A stretch of 64,000 bases of DNA from Oscillospiraceae bacterium (GCA_009777775.1 WRLE01000006.1:62001-126000); one strand, 5' to 3'. Positions 27,795 to 35,286 are shown, counted from the stretch's first letter. Notes: generated from the letters alone by a model not told the origin. Program-made: numbers and translations.

Positions 27795-28502
27795 TCAATA
27801 CAAAAACCCAACACCATCAAGCATATATTGTTTTGCAGGGATTGGCATCGCTGGCTCATTGGGTTCAATTTCACCTGCCAGTACCATCTTCGCTACTGTT
27901 ATAGATTTATCTATATGGTCAGCTGGCAAAGGGAAAGCTCCATGGGATGGGTAAACTTCATCGAATTCACTTTTCATTATAGCAAGCTTCTCCATGCTGG
28001 CGATATATGCGTGGATGTTGCGACCATCGCCAAACATATAGATGGGACCGGCAGATAGACTGTCGCCAGTAACGATGATACGGTTTTCCCTATCAAGGAG
28101 TGCAATGCTACCAGGGGTATGACCAGGGATGAACACCACTTCGAAGCACCGTCCGCCAATGTCGATTATGTCACCTTCCCATATGGCTGTCACAGCTGGA
28201 GCTGGTCTATCTTCGCGGAAAAAGCGAAACATTTCTGAGGGATGCATAGTTACCGAGCCAAAATCTAATGCTCCACCAATGTGGTCGCCATCGGCGTGTG
28301 ACAGTATAAGCGTCACCGGCTTGTCGGTTAGTGTTGAAACAAATTCTCTCAGACTGCCAGCTCGACCGAAACCTGTATCCACAAGCAATACGGTATCCGA
28401 GCCAATAAACAGCATACAACGGACACCACCCTCTTCAATACGGTAAGTTCCTTCATCAATTTTAATCGCTTCAAATTGCATCTGTGGTCTGTTCTCTGAC
28501 AT
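27795..28502 (-). CDS. MBL-fold metallo-hydrolase
   Basis: 235 residues. Zinc motif SHADGDHIGG near ~67-77, IPGHTPGSIALLD and VTGDSLSAG, and a final His in YPSHGAFPL. A glyoxalase II-like or similar thioester/lactone hydrolase; the substrate cannot be named. It ends 55 bp before pyrE on the same strand and may be co-transcribed with it. Confidence 0.88.
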   Translation of the reverse strand: MSENRPQMQFEAIKIDEGTYRIEEGGVRCMLFIGSDTVLLVDTGFGRAGSLREFVSTLTDKPVTLILSHADGDHIGGALDFGSVTMHPSEMFRFFREDRPAPAVTAIWEGDIIDIGGRCFEVVFIPGHTPGSIALLDRENRIIVTGDSLSAGPIYMFGDGRNIHAYIASMEKLAIMKSEFDEVYPSHGAFPLPADHIDKSITVAKMVLAGEIEPNEPAMPIPAKQYMLDGVGFLY

Positions 28503-28666
28503 TTAATAATCCTCTCATCATATATATTTTATTTATCCTATTTTAACACAGCTGTCAAGCTCAGTACATATATTGTAATCGCACACATTAGCGTTCACAT
28601 AGCAGCCGAACAATGCATGATCTATCCTATTTTTTATTTCCATTTCTTTACCTCGTTGATTTGTTA

Positions 28667-28695
28667 TTGACAAGTGTGTATTTAGTGTGTATTAT
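28667..28695 (+). promoter_or_regulatory. Promoter of hicAB
   Basis: TTGACA (28667-28672), 17-bp spacer, TATTAT (28690-28695), 20 bp before the hicA start. It has the same -35 and -10 hexamers as the dinJ-like promoter. Confidence 0.8.
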
Positions 28696-28715
28696 AGTTA
28701 CGAAGGATTGTTGTT

Positions 28716-28889
28716 ATGAAAACAAGAGATTTGATAAAACTCTTAGAAAAGAACGGTTGGAAACTTAAACGACGCGGCAGCAACCACGATATCTATGCCA
28801 AGGACAACGAGCGGGAGTCTATAGTTAGGCATAAAGAAACGGATGAAATGCTAGCTGCTGCAATTATTAAGCGCAGAGGTTTAAAATAG
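28716..28889 (+). CDS. hicA: HicA-family mRNA interferase toxin
   Basis: 57 residues from ATG 28716, AAGGA upstream. Double-stranded-RNA-binding-like fold with the catalytic histidine in RGSNHDIY (His24), preceded by LLEKNGWKLKR. HicA cleaves mRNA and tmRNA; this one is slightly short but complete, ending in IIKRRGLK. hicB follows after 28 bp in the same operon. Confidence 0.88.
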   Translation: MKTRDLIKLLEKNGWKLKRRGSNHDIYAKDNERESIVRHKETDEMLAAAIIKRRGLK

Positions 28890-28917
28890 TCATTTAAAGC
28901 AATTAGGAGGTTTTGTA

Positions 28918-29313
28918 ATGAAACAAGCATATCCGATAATCATGAGTAAAGGGAGCGAGCGCATTGTTGTATATATCCCTGATTTCGATATAAATACCCA
29001 AGGTGATGATTACCCAAATGCAATGGAAATGGCTCGAGATGCCATAGGTCTTATAGGTATCGACCTTGAAGACGATATGGAGAATATACCTCTCCCCTCT
29101 GATATATCAGCTGTGATATGCGAGAGTTCCGATGATATAGTCACATTAGTGGATGTGGATTTTGACGAGTACCGCAAAAAACACGACAACAGGGTGGTAC
29201 GTCGTAACATAACCCTCCCCGCATGGCTCGATGCAGCTGCTTCGTCGGAAAAAATCAATGTTTCTCGTGTAACGCAAGAAGCTTTAAAGGAAATACTCCA
29301 ATCCTCAAACTGA
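28918..29313 (+). CDS. hicB: HicB-family antitoxin
   Basis: 131 residues, TAGGAGG site. N-terminal degraded RNase H-like HicB domain (IVVYIPDFDINTQGDDYPNAM), then a C-terminal ribbon-helix-helix (VVRRNITLPAWLDAAASSE; VSRVTQEALKEIL) that would bind the operon promoter. It pairs with the preceding HicA. Confidence 0.9.
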   Translation: MKQAYPIIMSKGSERIVVYIPDFDINTQGDDYPNAMEMARDAIGLIGIDLEDDMENIPLPSDISAVICESSDDIVTLVDVDFDEYRKKHDNRVVRRNITLPAWLDAAASSEKINVSRVTQEALKEILQSSN

Positions 29314-29497
29314 CCATGAACACAGTGAATGTGAACACAGGGAGTCCAGCACGAACTAGTAAACCATCTGGTTAGACCAGAGGTCAAGATACCGATTAAC
29401 AAACATACCAACGATATCCTCACCAGTACACATAATTAAATTAAAAAGATTAGTAGTTTATCAACTCCTATTGGAATCTAGATTTACGAGGTGTAAC

Positions 29498-29839
29498 ATG
29501 AAATATGTGTATCCAGCAATATTATACCAAGATAATGGAAAAATCGGCGTAACCGTACCCGATTTACCTGGCTGCCATACTTTCGGCGACAACCTTGCTG
29601 ATGCGCTTTTTAACGCTAAAGATGCAGTAGAAATGTGGCTCTGGAGCGCAGAGGGCGACGGTACATCAATTCCTACTGCATCGGAGTCTCTACCTCTCGA
29701 TGAAGACGAAACGCTCACGCTCATTGCTGCAGATACGGACGAATACCGCAAAGCAAACGATACAAGGGTATTTCGCTTTTTATTTGTGAGCCCTCAGGGA
29801 TATTCGCTTGGAGCATCATTAGTAGTGTATTTTGCATGA
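29498..29839 (+). CDS. HicB-like antitoxin, 3'-truncated and chimeric
   Basis: Start ATG 29498 (CGAGGTGTAAC upstream); 113 residues. Residues 1-90 are an intact HicB domain (IGVTVPDLPGCHTFGDNLAD; TDEYRKANDTRV). Homology then stops. The last ~20 residues (VSPQGYSLGASLVVYFA) come from DNA whose bases 29804-29837 are identical to 31717-31750, the 5' end of the prophage holin gene read on the opposite strand. The DNA-binding C-terminal domain is missing and no hicA precedes it. Probably a disrupted orphan. Confidence 0.72.
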   Translation: MKYVYPAILYQDNGKIGVTVPDLPGCHTFGDNLADALFNAKDAVEMWLWSAEGDGTSIPTASESLPLDEDETLTLIAADTDEYRKANDTRVFRFLFVSPQGYSLGASLVVYFA

Positions 29840-29872
29840 TTTTTAGTCCTTTTAACATTTTGTATATTATTG

Positions 29873-29901
29873 TTGATGATTTATGTCCACAATGTTATAC
29901 T
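29873..29901 (+). promoter_or_regulatory. Promoter of the Panacea/membrane-protein pair
   Basis: TTGATG (29873-29878), 17-bp spacer, TATACT (29896-29901), 44 bp before the ATG at 29946; AAAGGAA serves as ribosome site. Confidence 0.75.
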
Positions 29902-29945
29902 ATGCTTATACATAATCAATTTATCACAATGAAAGGAATTTTGTC

Positions 29946-30425
29946 ATGGTGTCGCCACTATATGTAGCTAACAACCTCATCCGAAGAGCAAACGAACAGG
30001 GTGTTGAGCTAACTAATTTAAAGTTACAAAAACTGTTATATATCCTATATGCTAGTTATTACAACAAAACTAATAACGCACTGTTTTCAAATAGATTTGA
30101 AGCTTGGCAGTACGGCCCCGTCCTTAGCGATGTTTACAATATATTCAAAACAGAGAGTTCTAACCAAATCACAGAGTACCGTCCGGATTCAAATGGAGAT
30201 ATTTTGGTAGTTACTGAGATTGGTGATTTTGGAGAGTCATTTAACCTAGTTTGGAGCAACTATGCCAGAAAAAGCGCATCATATTTAATAAACATGACGC
30301 ATGGGCTTGTCGAAAACCCAGACAAGCGTATTGTTGCCTGGAAAAAAGCAGTAGAAAAAGCAGGTTACGGTACATTTATGGAAGATTCAGATATAAAATT
30401 AGATGGAGAGATGTGGTTTGCTTGA
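29946..30425 (+). CDS. Panacea (SocA/DUF4065) domain antitoxin
   Basis: 159 residues. The Panacea signature is clear: LTNLKLQKLLYILYASYY at ~24-41, FEAWQYGPVLSDVY at ~53-66, and a C-terminal helix with PDKRIVAWKKAV. This domain is a broad-range antitoxin that pairs with unrelated toxins, including membrane-acting ones. The downstream gene overlaps its end. Expected role: neutralise that partner. Confidence 0.87.
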   Translation: MVSPLYVANNLIRRANEQGVELTNLKLQKLLYILYASYYNKTNNALFSNRFEAWQYGPVLSDVYNIFKTESSNQITEYRPDSNGDILVVTEIGDFGESFNLVWSNYARKSASYLINMTHGLVENPDKRIVAWKKAVEKAGYGTFMEDSDIKLDGEMWFA

Positions 30426-30939
30426 TGATACAAAATTCCCAAATAAAGAAACAGAGCCAAACAACTCACTAGCTACAGAGCAACCAAGGTCTCTTATTGC
30501 TACTGTTGAAGAACCGCCTTCTAGAAATACGCTCGGGCTTGAGATTCCAGTCTCCGACAACCTCACAGTACAACAGCGCAGTCGGGATGAAGAAACAACA
30601 ACCTTATACAAACAATACGTAAATGCACACAAACAGAAACAGGTTTTTTCAGAAAAAGCAAAAAGAACAATCCACCTATATTGCATATTATGGGTATCTG
30701 CTATGTTGCTTGTCTGTTTTACATTGTCGTTCTATGTGATTATCGGAACAGCAAGAAATACTTCTGACATTGTTGCGCTCCTAAGTGCTATAATTCCTTT
30801 AGTTGCCGCTCTTGTTGGAACACTAAATATTGTAACCAAGTACGTTTTTCCAGAAGACGAAGAGCGTAACATAACCGAAATAGTCAAACAAATTCATGAA
30901 AATGACTTAAGGAATAAACAGGAAAACCTTAAAAGGTAA
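30418..30939 (+). CDS. Two-helix membrane protein, candidate Panacea-paired toxin
   Basis: About 173 residues from TTG 30418 (GGAGAG 7 bases upstream); an ATG at 30403 is the alternative. It overlaps the end of the Panacea gene. Residues ~1-85 are hydrophilic and cytoplasmic-looking, followed by two transmembrane helices (LYCILWVSAMLLVCFTLSFY and IVALLSAIIPLVAALVGTL) and a short charged tail. It has no enzyme motif. Position and topology fit the membrane toxins seen with Panacea antitoxins; no direct homologue is recalled. A strong terminator follows. Confidence 0.72.
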   Translation: MLDDTKFPNKETEPNNSLATEQPRSLIATVEEPPSRNTLGLEIPVSDNLTVQQRSRDEETTTLYKQYVNAHKQKQVFSEKAKRTIHLYCILWVSAMLLVCFTLSFYVIIGTARNTSDIVALLSAIIPLVAALVGTLNIVTKYVFPEDEERNITEIVKQIHENDLRNKQENLKR

Positions 30940-30972
30940 CCACTCGAATCAACGAGCATTCATAAATAAACA

Positions 30973-31005
30973 ACAGCCGCACTTTAACGGTGCGGCTGTG
31001 TTTTT
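30973..31005 (+). terminator. Intrinsic terminator of the Panacea operon
   Basis: ACAGCCGCAC (30973-30982), 7-nt loop, GTGCGGCTGT (30990-30999), then G and five T. Confidence 0.88.
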
Positions 31006-31072
31006 CATTTGCTGTCGCTAAAGCCTATATCAGCATATGAACGCAGGGACGGTTCTTTTGTTCACAAACTAC

Positions 31073-31116
31073 AACAAAGCCGAAACCCTTGCAAATGCTG
31101 GGGTTTCGGCTTTGTT
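31073..31116 (-). terminator. Hairpin beside the tRNA fragment
   Basis: Perfect 16-bp arms 31073-31088 (AACAAAGCCGAAACCC) and 31101-31116. On the minus strand it lies just after the CCA end of the tRNA remnant, so it is probably the old terminator of that tRNA gene. Confidence 0.78.
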
Positions 31117-31120
31117 TCAT

Positions 31121-31168
31121 TGGTGGGCCCTCAGGGATTCGAACCCGGGACCGCCCGGTTATGAGCCG
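31121..31168 (-). other. attL-type junction: 3' half of tRNA-Met(CAU)
   Basis: On the minus strand the sequence runs from the anticodon stem-loop (CGGCTCATAACCG, CAT at 31161-31163) through the T arm (GGTTCGAATCC) to GGGCCCACCA. Discriminator and CCA are intact. The D arm and 5' acceptor strand are missing: upstream bases do not fold with it. This is the usual scar left when an integrase inserts a phage into a tRNA 3' end. The orientation places the phage to the right, so the complete tRNA should be at the far, unseen end. Confidence 0.85.
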
Positions 31169-31298
31169 AATATCCCATGTTTGATCACCCTGTATTTGCA
31201 ATACTTTCAGCTACTCCAATTTCTATTTACGACATTTTTACGACAGTGAATTTTTGTTTAACAACTAATTCATTGGCATTATCTCTGTTATCGACAAT

Positions 31299-31334
31299 GC
31301 AAAAAACCCCGCTCTAACGAGCGGGGTTTTTTGC
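31299..31334. terminator. Bidirectional terminator at the prophage left end
   Basis: 16-bp perfect arms (31299-31314 and 31319-31334) with a 4-base loop: GCAAAAAACCCCGCTC and its complement. It supplies T-runs on both strands and ends the lysis transcript. The 31169-31298 stretch contains no gene. Confidence 0.9.
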
Positions 31335-31366
31335 AATATGCTTTTTTAAACTACATAACGATAGGT

Positions 31367-31750
31367 TTACTTACGTGCCTTTATCTCGGCTTCAATCTTC
31401 GTTTCCAAATATTTTGCTATGTCGCCATGCGCTGTGGCTAAAAATTCTTCTGCACCATTTGTCAGTTGCGCTTTTGCTGTATCAATGGAACGCTTCAAAG
31501 CTTCTTGCTGGTTTTCAATATTGAAGCTATCCGATTTCCTGAGAGTGTCCACATAAGTTTGCGATGTGTGTAGTACAGCGTCTGTAACCGCTTTACCCAC
31601 CTCATCGAAGTACCGCCGCGCGGTTTCGTTCTCTGTAATTGTTTTTGCCTGTTCTGTTTTGCTCCCTAAAAATTTGACCAAGTGCAGCGTTCCAAGAGTC
31701 ACGCACAAGAGGATAGTCGCTTGGAGCATCATTAGTAGTGTATTTTGCAT
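31367..31750 (-). CDS. LLH-family phage holin
   Basis: 127 residues from ATG 31750 (AAAGGA upstream; an ATG at 31768 lacks a ribosome site). One N-terminal membrane helix (LLMMLQATILLCVTLGTLHL), then the LLH-holin helical body with AVTDAVLHTSQTYVDTLRK and a terminal YLETKIEAEIKARK. It would make the membrane lesion that frees the endolysin. Its first 34 bp also occur at 29804-29837 outside the prophage. Confidence 0.83.
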   Translation of the reverse strand: MQNTLLMMLQATILLCVTLGTLHLVKFLGSKTEQAKTITENETARRYFDEVGKAVTDAVLHTSQTYVDTLRKSDSFNIENQQEALKRSIDTAKAQLTNGAEEFLATAHGDIAKYLETKIEAEIKARK

Positions 31751-31800
31751 TATTTTCAGTCCTTTCATTATCTAATATATTGTCGTGTTTATTCATACCT

Positions 31801-32553
31801 CTATTTGTCTTTCCTGCCTAGTATCACTAACAAACGCACCATGTCGCGCGAGAGGTCAAGGTCAATTGGGTATCCGTCATTATCCGTTTTACCACTGCCG
31901 AGCAGCATTCCGGCATCGCAAAGCCCTTTGATCGTCGGCAGCGCCCATGCTGGCAGCTCTCCGAGGGAGTTATACCTGACTGCCCCACCTTTGGGATCCG
32001 AACCCGTTTCCTGCTCCCGCTCGGTTTCCATTTCAGCTTTCGACCAATAGGCTGGCAAGCAATAGCCGCGGATGTACCTTCCATTGACCTCAATCTTTCT
32101 TTCCTTGACGCTCCTCGAGTAGTTGCCTTCGATGACCGTCAGCGAGTTCCCACTCACTTCAGAAACAATACCGACATGATCAGGCCAGCCAGTAGCATCA
32201 GTCGTCGCATAATTAGCTCCATCAGCCCACCAGTACATCACGATGTCGCCAATCTGTGGGACATATGAATCGCTCTCCTCCCACCTGCTCAGGGGATGCT
32301 TTCTGAAAAGGTCTACCATGTGACCGCATGAACACTCTGGTGGGATAATGTCCGTCCACCCCAGCATCATGGCGACCGCAGAAACATATGTAGCGCACCA
32401 CGCATCCAAATATGTCACCTTGTATCCCCTTGGCAGTGGGCTGAACTTATTGTAGGTGTCGATTATCTCCTTGTGCTTTTCAAAACCCTGAGCCGCTCCA
32501 AGCCACGCCTTGGCAGTGTCAACCGCTTTCTGTCTAGCTTGTATCTCAGTCAT
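31801..32553 (-). CDS. CHAP-domain endolysin
   Basis: 250 residues from ATG 32553 (AAAGGTGA upstream; GTG 32562 is an alternative). The CHAP cysteine is in DAWCATYVSAVA (~53) and the histidine in WPDHVGIVSEV (~123), with QIGDIVMYWW between them. It is an amidase or endopeptidase cutting peptidoglycan. The last ~65 residues (LPAWALPTIKGLCDAGMLLG) look like a small repeat-type wall- or substrate-binding module similar to SLH-like helices. It lies between two holin genes. Confidence 0.88.
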   Translation of the reverse strand: MTEIQARQKAVDTAKAWLGAAQGFEKHKEIIDTYNKFSPLPRGYKVTYLDAWCATYVSAVAMMLGWTDIIPPECSCGHMVDLFRKHPLSRWEESDSYVPQIGDIVMYWWADGANYATTDATGWPDHVGIVSEVSGNSLTVIEGNYSRSVKERKIEVNGRYIRGYCLPAYWSKAEMETEREQETGSDPKGGAVRYNSLGELPAWALPTIKGLCDAGMLLGSGKTDNDGYPIDLDLSRDMVRLLVILGRKDK

Positions 32554-32558
32554 GCATG

Positions 32559-32903
32559 TCACTCACCTTTCTTGTTTTGATTGTCTTTTTCTTCTTTTTC
32601 GTTGAATACAGTTTCGTTTACCTTGCTTTCCAGCTTGTCTAAAAACTTGGTCCCCATCAGGCCAGCCATACCGCAAACAAGACCCAGCAGATCACCGTTG
32701 TAGGACACACCCACTAATGCCAATCCACCACGAATCATTAGTAATGCAAGTAAGCCGCTGAAGCCGCTCACACACAGCTCAGATATGACTATCAGCTTTC
32801 TGAACTGCCGGCGATCTTTTTTATTGAGCAGCCGGACCAGTCCGCCAAACATACCCAGTGCGCCTGCTATCACATAATCCCATATGCTATCAATATCAAA
32901 CAC
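32559..32903 (-). CDS. Phage holin family membrane protein
   Basis: 114 residues from GTG 32903 with AAAGGTGGG upstream. Three hydrophobic stretches (YVIAGALGMFGGLVRLL; FSGLLALLMIRGGLALVGV; LLGLVCGMAGLMG) and a very charged C-terminal tail (KEEKDNQNKKGE). This fits LydA-like/Phage_holin-3 proteins. Together with the LLH gene it gives the lysis module two holin-type proteins. Its start overlaps the end of the upstream gene by eight bases. Confidence 0.75.
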   Translation of the reverse strand: MFDIDSIWDYVIAGALGMFGGLVRLLNKKDRRQFRKLIVISELCVSGFSGLLALLMIRGGLALVGVSYNGDLLGLVCGMAGLMGTKFLDKLESKVNETVFNEKEEKDNQNKKGE

Positions 32904-33570
32904 TTTTTGGGTCCCACCTTTCCCGCCACTTGCTCTTTCCCTTGCGCATGGTATAGATATGACCAAGACAAGCGGTCAAATAGGTGGTGAACACCGTACC
33001 AACGGTCGATATAGCGAATACAGCCCATAACGCATATGTCACCCAAAGGTAATCCTTGGTAACGATACTGTGACGGCTAACCCCCATCACGACAAGATAG
33101 CGTTCACCCCTTGGCGAGTACAAAGGCATCCACCTGAAATAGATATACAAATCTCTTTGTACTTTACCTTCTGGCGCATAATTAATCGTGACCGCTCCAC
33201 TCTCCAACGATTCCACCGCTTCGCAAAACTCATCATAGTCGAAAGGCTCAAATATCGACGCTTCAAAATGCCTTTCTGTAAACAACATTGTTTCGCCATC
33301 AGAGGTTTTGTATGCAGCAGCGTAAACCTCGTATATGCCGTCCATCTGCTCCACCGATTTTTTTATATTGACTTCATGTTCATGCCATGTTCTAGTCGGC
33401 TCAGCTTCCACGCCAGCTGCAATCACATCCACCATTTGAGTCATGGTAACGTATTTTTCCGACAGCATTGCTCTTTGCACTTTTGGAGGAACGATGATTA
33501 TAACGGCGATTAACAATGCCATTGGTAGCAAAATGAGTAGCCTCTTATATTTATGGTTTAGAAATTCCAA
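32896..33570 (-). CDS. Membrane protein with a periplasmic-type sensor-like domain
   Basis: 224 residues, TTG start at 33570 with AGAGGTG upstream. Helix 1 spans ~10-29 (LLILLPMALLIAVIIIVPP). An ~140-residue external domain follows that resembles single Cache folds (IYEVYAAAYKTSDGETMLF, FRWMPLYSPRGERYLVVMG). Helix 2 spans ~178-200, with a short basic tail ending RERWDPKSV. There is no HAMP, kinase or methyl-accepting domain. It is set between lysis genes and tail genes. Function unknown; it could sense an envelope signal or exclude superinfection. Confidence 0.7.
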   Translation of the reverse strand: MEFLNHKYKRLLILLPMALLIAVIIIVPPKVQRAMLSEKYVTMTQMVDVIAAGVEAEPTRTWHEHEVNIKKSVEQMDGIYEVYAAAYKTSDGETMLFTERHFEASIFEPFDYDEFCEAVESLESGAVTINYAPEGKVQRDLYIYFRWMPLYSPRGERYLVVMGVSRHSIVTKDYLWVTYALWAVFAISTVGTVFTTYLTACLGHIYTMRKGKSKWRERWDPKSV

Positions 33571-33638
33571 CTTTGTTCACCTCTTTCATACCCCTGTATA
33601 TACCCCCACCGCTAGGGGTTTACATGATATTCATCAAA

Positions 33639-33660
33639 TAAAAAATCCGCCCTTTGGCGG
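33639..33660 (-). terminator. Terminator at the end of the tail operon
   Basis: On the minus strand CCGCC-AAAG-GGCGG is followed by ATTTTTT (arms 33656-33660 and 33647-33651). It lies between the tail-fibre cluster and the lysis genes and would stop leftward transcripts. Confidence 0.78.
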
Positions 33661-33668
33661 CATTATTA

Positions 33669-33695
33669 TTGACAGTATTGTCATAGCGATATAAT
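33669..33695 (+). promoter_or_regulatory. Promoter for the small type I toxin
   Basis: TTGACA (33669-33674) and TATAAT (33690-33695) with a short 15-bp spacer. It points rightward into the 33770 toxin frame; the leader would be ~65 nt. Confidence 0.6.
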
Positions 33696-33769
33696 ATGTG
33701 TTTTGGTGCTGCCCTTACGGTAAGCGGTTAGCCAATCCCTCGATCGTTATATGAAAGGGGGTGAGGCCA

Positions 33770-33856
33770 ATGTCAGTGTACGAAGCAATAGTGATTATGA
33801 TTGCATTTGCAAAATTCATCATTGTACTGCTCGACTACAGGGACAATAGAAAATAA
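33770..33856 (+). CDS. Putative holin-like toxin (type I TA peptide)
   Basis: 28 residues: MSVYEAIVIMIAFAKFIIVLL plus a basic tail DYRDNRK. The MSVYEA start, single helix and charged tail match the Hol_Tox (PF16935) peptides of Bacillota. AAAGGGGGTGAGG precedes the start. It is one of the few plus-strand genes in the prophage. A shared hairpin terminator lies at 33850-33886, and an antisense promoter faces it, which fits type I control. Confidence 0.85.
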   Translation: MSVYEAIVIMIAFAKFIIVLLDYRDNRK

Positions 33857-33931
33857 CCGCTCCAGCTCACGGATTGCGGTTATTTTCAATCGCTATATCT
33901 TAGGCTAGCCGTTTGCCGGCAGTGCCTCTTT
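33848..33931 (-). ncRNA. Candidate antisense RNA antitoxin
   Basis: A strong minus-strand promoter, TTGACG (33966-33961), 17-bp spacer, TATATT (33943-33938), would start RNA near 33931. The RNA would run left over the 3' end of the toxin frame and stop at the symmetric hairpin AAAATAACCGC/GCGGTTATTTT (33850-33860 and 33876-33886). Predicted length ~80-85 nt. A short RNA overlapping the toxin 3' end is the TxpA/RatA and BsrG/SR4 arrangement. The RNA itself is inferred. Confidence 0.62.
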
Positions 33932-33983
33932 ATGTTTAATATACACCACCATGCCATATTCGTCAATAGATTGTTAAACACAC

Positions 33984-34475
33984 CTAGCGTACCTCTTCCC
34001 AGCCCCAAACGCCGGGTTCCCAGACGTTCCATATGCCATCGCCGCCTACACCAGTGCAGATCCATTTTTTTCCATTATGGGTAACTTTATCGCCTAGCCT
34101 GTATGCGTCGCCCACGCCAAGGAAAGGCACCCACATGGGGTACTCGTCAGCAGGGTTTCCAATCTCCTGCCATAATGATGGCGTTTCGGAAGGCTTAGCG
34201 TTCTGACCCGCTCCAATGTCGTGGAGAGCGCGAAACAACCGACCCTCGTCTTGTAGAATTGTACCGCGCCCACCTGTCCAGTTTTCATCCCAGACCGCAA
34301 AAATGTCGCTATGCTCCGTAATGGTCACATCGTCCACCATCTCGGACTGGGCCATTACTGCGAATACGAGAGCGGATACGTCCGTAGAACGCTCCACCAT
34401 TTCATGTACACGCTCCTGCCTACGCCTTTCGGCTTTTGCCGCTTCCAGCAGCTCATTCATCTTCGTTGCTTCCAT
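33984..34475 (-). CDS. Tail-associated protein with a C-terminal chitin-binding-like module
   Basis: Start ATG 34475 (AGGAG nine bases upstream; TTG 34484 and ATG 34460 also possible), ~163 residues. The N-terminal third is a charged helix (LLEAAKAERRRQERVHEMVER). Residues ~105-163 contain an aromatic module with YPMWVPF, LGDKVTHNGKKWICT and WEPGVWGW, like CBM5/12 folds. It is the last gene of the tail operon and probably part of the tail tip or fibre, binding cell-surface glycan. Confidence 0.72.
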   Translation of the reverse strand: MEATKMNELLEAAKAERRRQERVHEMVERSTDVSALVFAVMAQSEMVDDVTITEHSDIFAVWDENWTGGRGTILQDEGRLFRALHDIGAGQNAKPSETPSLWQEIGNPADEYPMWVPFLGVGDAYRLGDKVTHNGKKWICTGVGGDGIWNVWEPGVWGWEEVR

Positions 34476-34791
34476 CGCTTTCAACTCCTATTAGTGCTTC
34501 AAATAGTTTTATGACATCGCCAACCGTCGGCTCTAGTTCTAGCTCCTCCTCAGGCTCCCACGGCTCGGGTTCTGGCTCGTTGGTGAGAGTGAGCGTGCTG
34601 CCATCGTATATGCACCGCTCGTAATCTGCGGAGTAGTCTGAGCGCAAAGCAAACAAATCCTCGTCCCTGCGTGTGACGATGCTGCCAGATATGGGCAGCT
34701 CCAAGCCGTGCAGACCTGTCCAGACCACCGCCGATGCGCTTGGTCGGAAATTTTCTATCGGGTATGTTTCGCCGTTGTATAAAATGTGCAT
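34453..34791 (-). CDS. Small tail-tip protein, unknown function
   Basis: 112 residues. Mostly beta-rich start (MHILYNGETYPIENF), then an acidic Glu/Pro-rich hinge (EPEPEPWEPEEELELEP) and a short helix. GGGAGGTG precedes the ATG. Its end overlaps the next gene. I know no family; position suggests a tail accessory or chaperone. Confidence 0.62.
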   Translation of the reverse strand: MHILYNGETYPIENFRPSASAVVWTGLHGLELPISGSIVTRRDEDLFALRSDYSADYERCIYDGSTLTLTNEPEPEPWEPEEELELEPTVGDVIKLFEALIGVESDGSNEDE

Positions 34792-34803
34792 GATGCACCT
34801 CCC

Positions 34804-35247
34804 TCATAGGGTGACTTTGTAGATTTCTATTGTTATTATTGCCGTGCTTCCTGCTCCGGGTGCAAATTGTGACCCTATCGACAAAAACTCTTGTCCTTCA
34901 TAAGATACTGTGTAGTTTGAATTAGCCGTCATGCCAAGCGGTAAAACTTGACTAAGCAGGATTGGGGTTATAAACGGCGTTTCTGTGTTATACTCCCCAG
35001 TACTTACGTGTGCACCCACCCCCCGTCCGTTCATCGTTGTTCCGACATACAAAAATGGCCAACCATTTATGCTAGCTGTGGGGGTGACCTTGAATGTGCC
35101 TTTGACTATGCAAAACCCAGCGGGCAGGTCAAGTTCAATAGTTTGAATCGTTTCGTTTGTTTTGTATGTAAACGTATGTGTCATAGTGCTTGCCAACGCC
35201 TCGATGTTTCCACCGCCTGTCTGCCCTGTAATTAGTACATTGCCCAT
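34804..35247 (-). CDS. Small tail appendage protein, paralogue 3
   Basis: 147 residues from ATG 35247. It shares with the two upstream paralogues a start of the type (VLITGQTGG), a central IxLPAGFCIVKGT strand and a C-terminal TIEIYKVTL. Compact beta-structure is likely. The preceding spacer contains a poly-G leader frame whose +1/-1 forms would end exactly on this ATG (TGATG). Probable receptor-binding or tail-tip decoration; function inferred. Confidence 0.7.
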   Translation of the reverse strand: MGNVLITGQTGGGNIEALASTMTHTFTYKTNETIQTIELDLPAGFCIVKGTFKVTPTASINGWPFLYVGTTMNGRGVGAHVSTGEYNTETPFITPILLSQVLPLGMTANSNYTVSYEGQEFLSIGSQFAPGAGSTAIITIEIYKVTL

Positions 35248-35286
35248 CAGCTGCACCACCTTTCGGCGGCTGAAACCGTTGCGGCT

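Noticed and set aside
29771-29850. True left end of the current prophage
   Set aside because: The Panacea operon and its terminator lie between here and the tRNA half; the latter is a much better att site. The sequence here looks like an older scar.
31121-31168. Functional tRNA-Met gene
   Set aside because: D arm and 5' acceptor strand are missing; only the 3' half folds.
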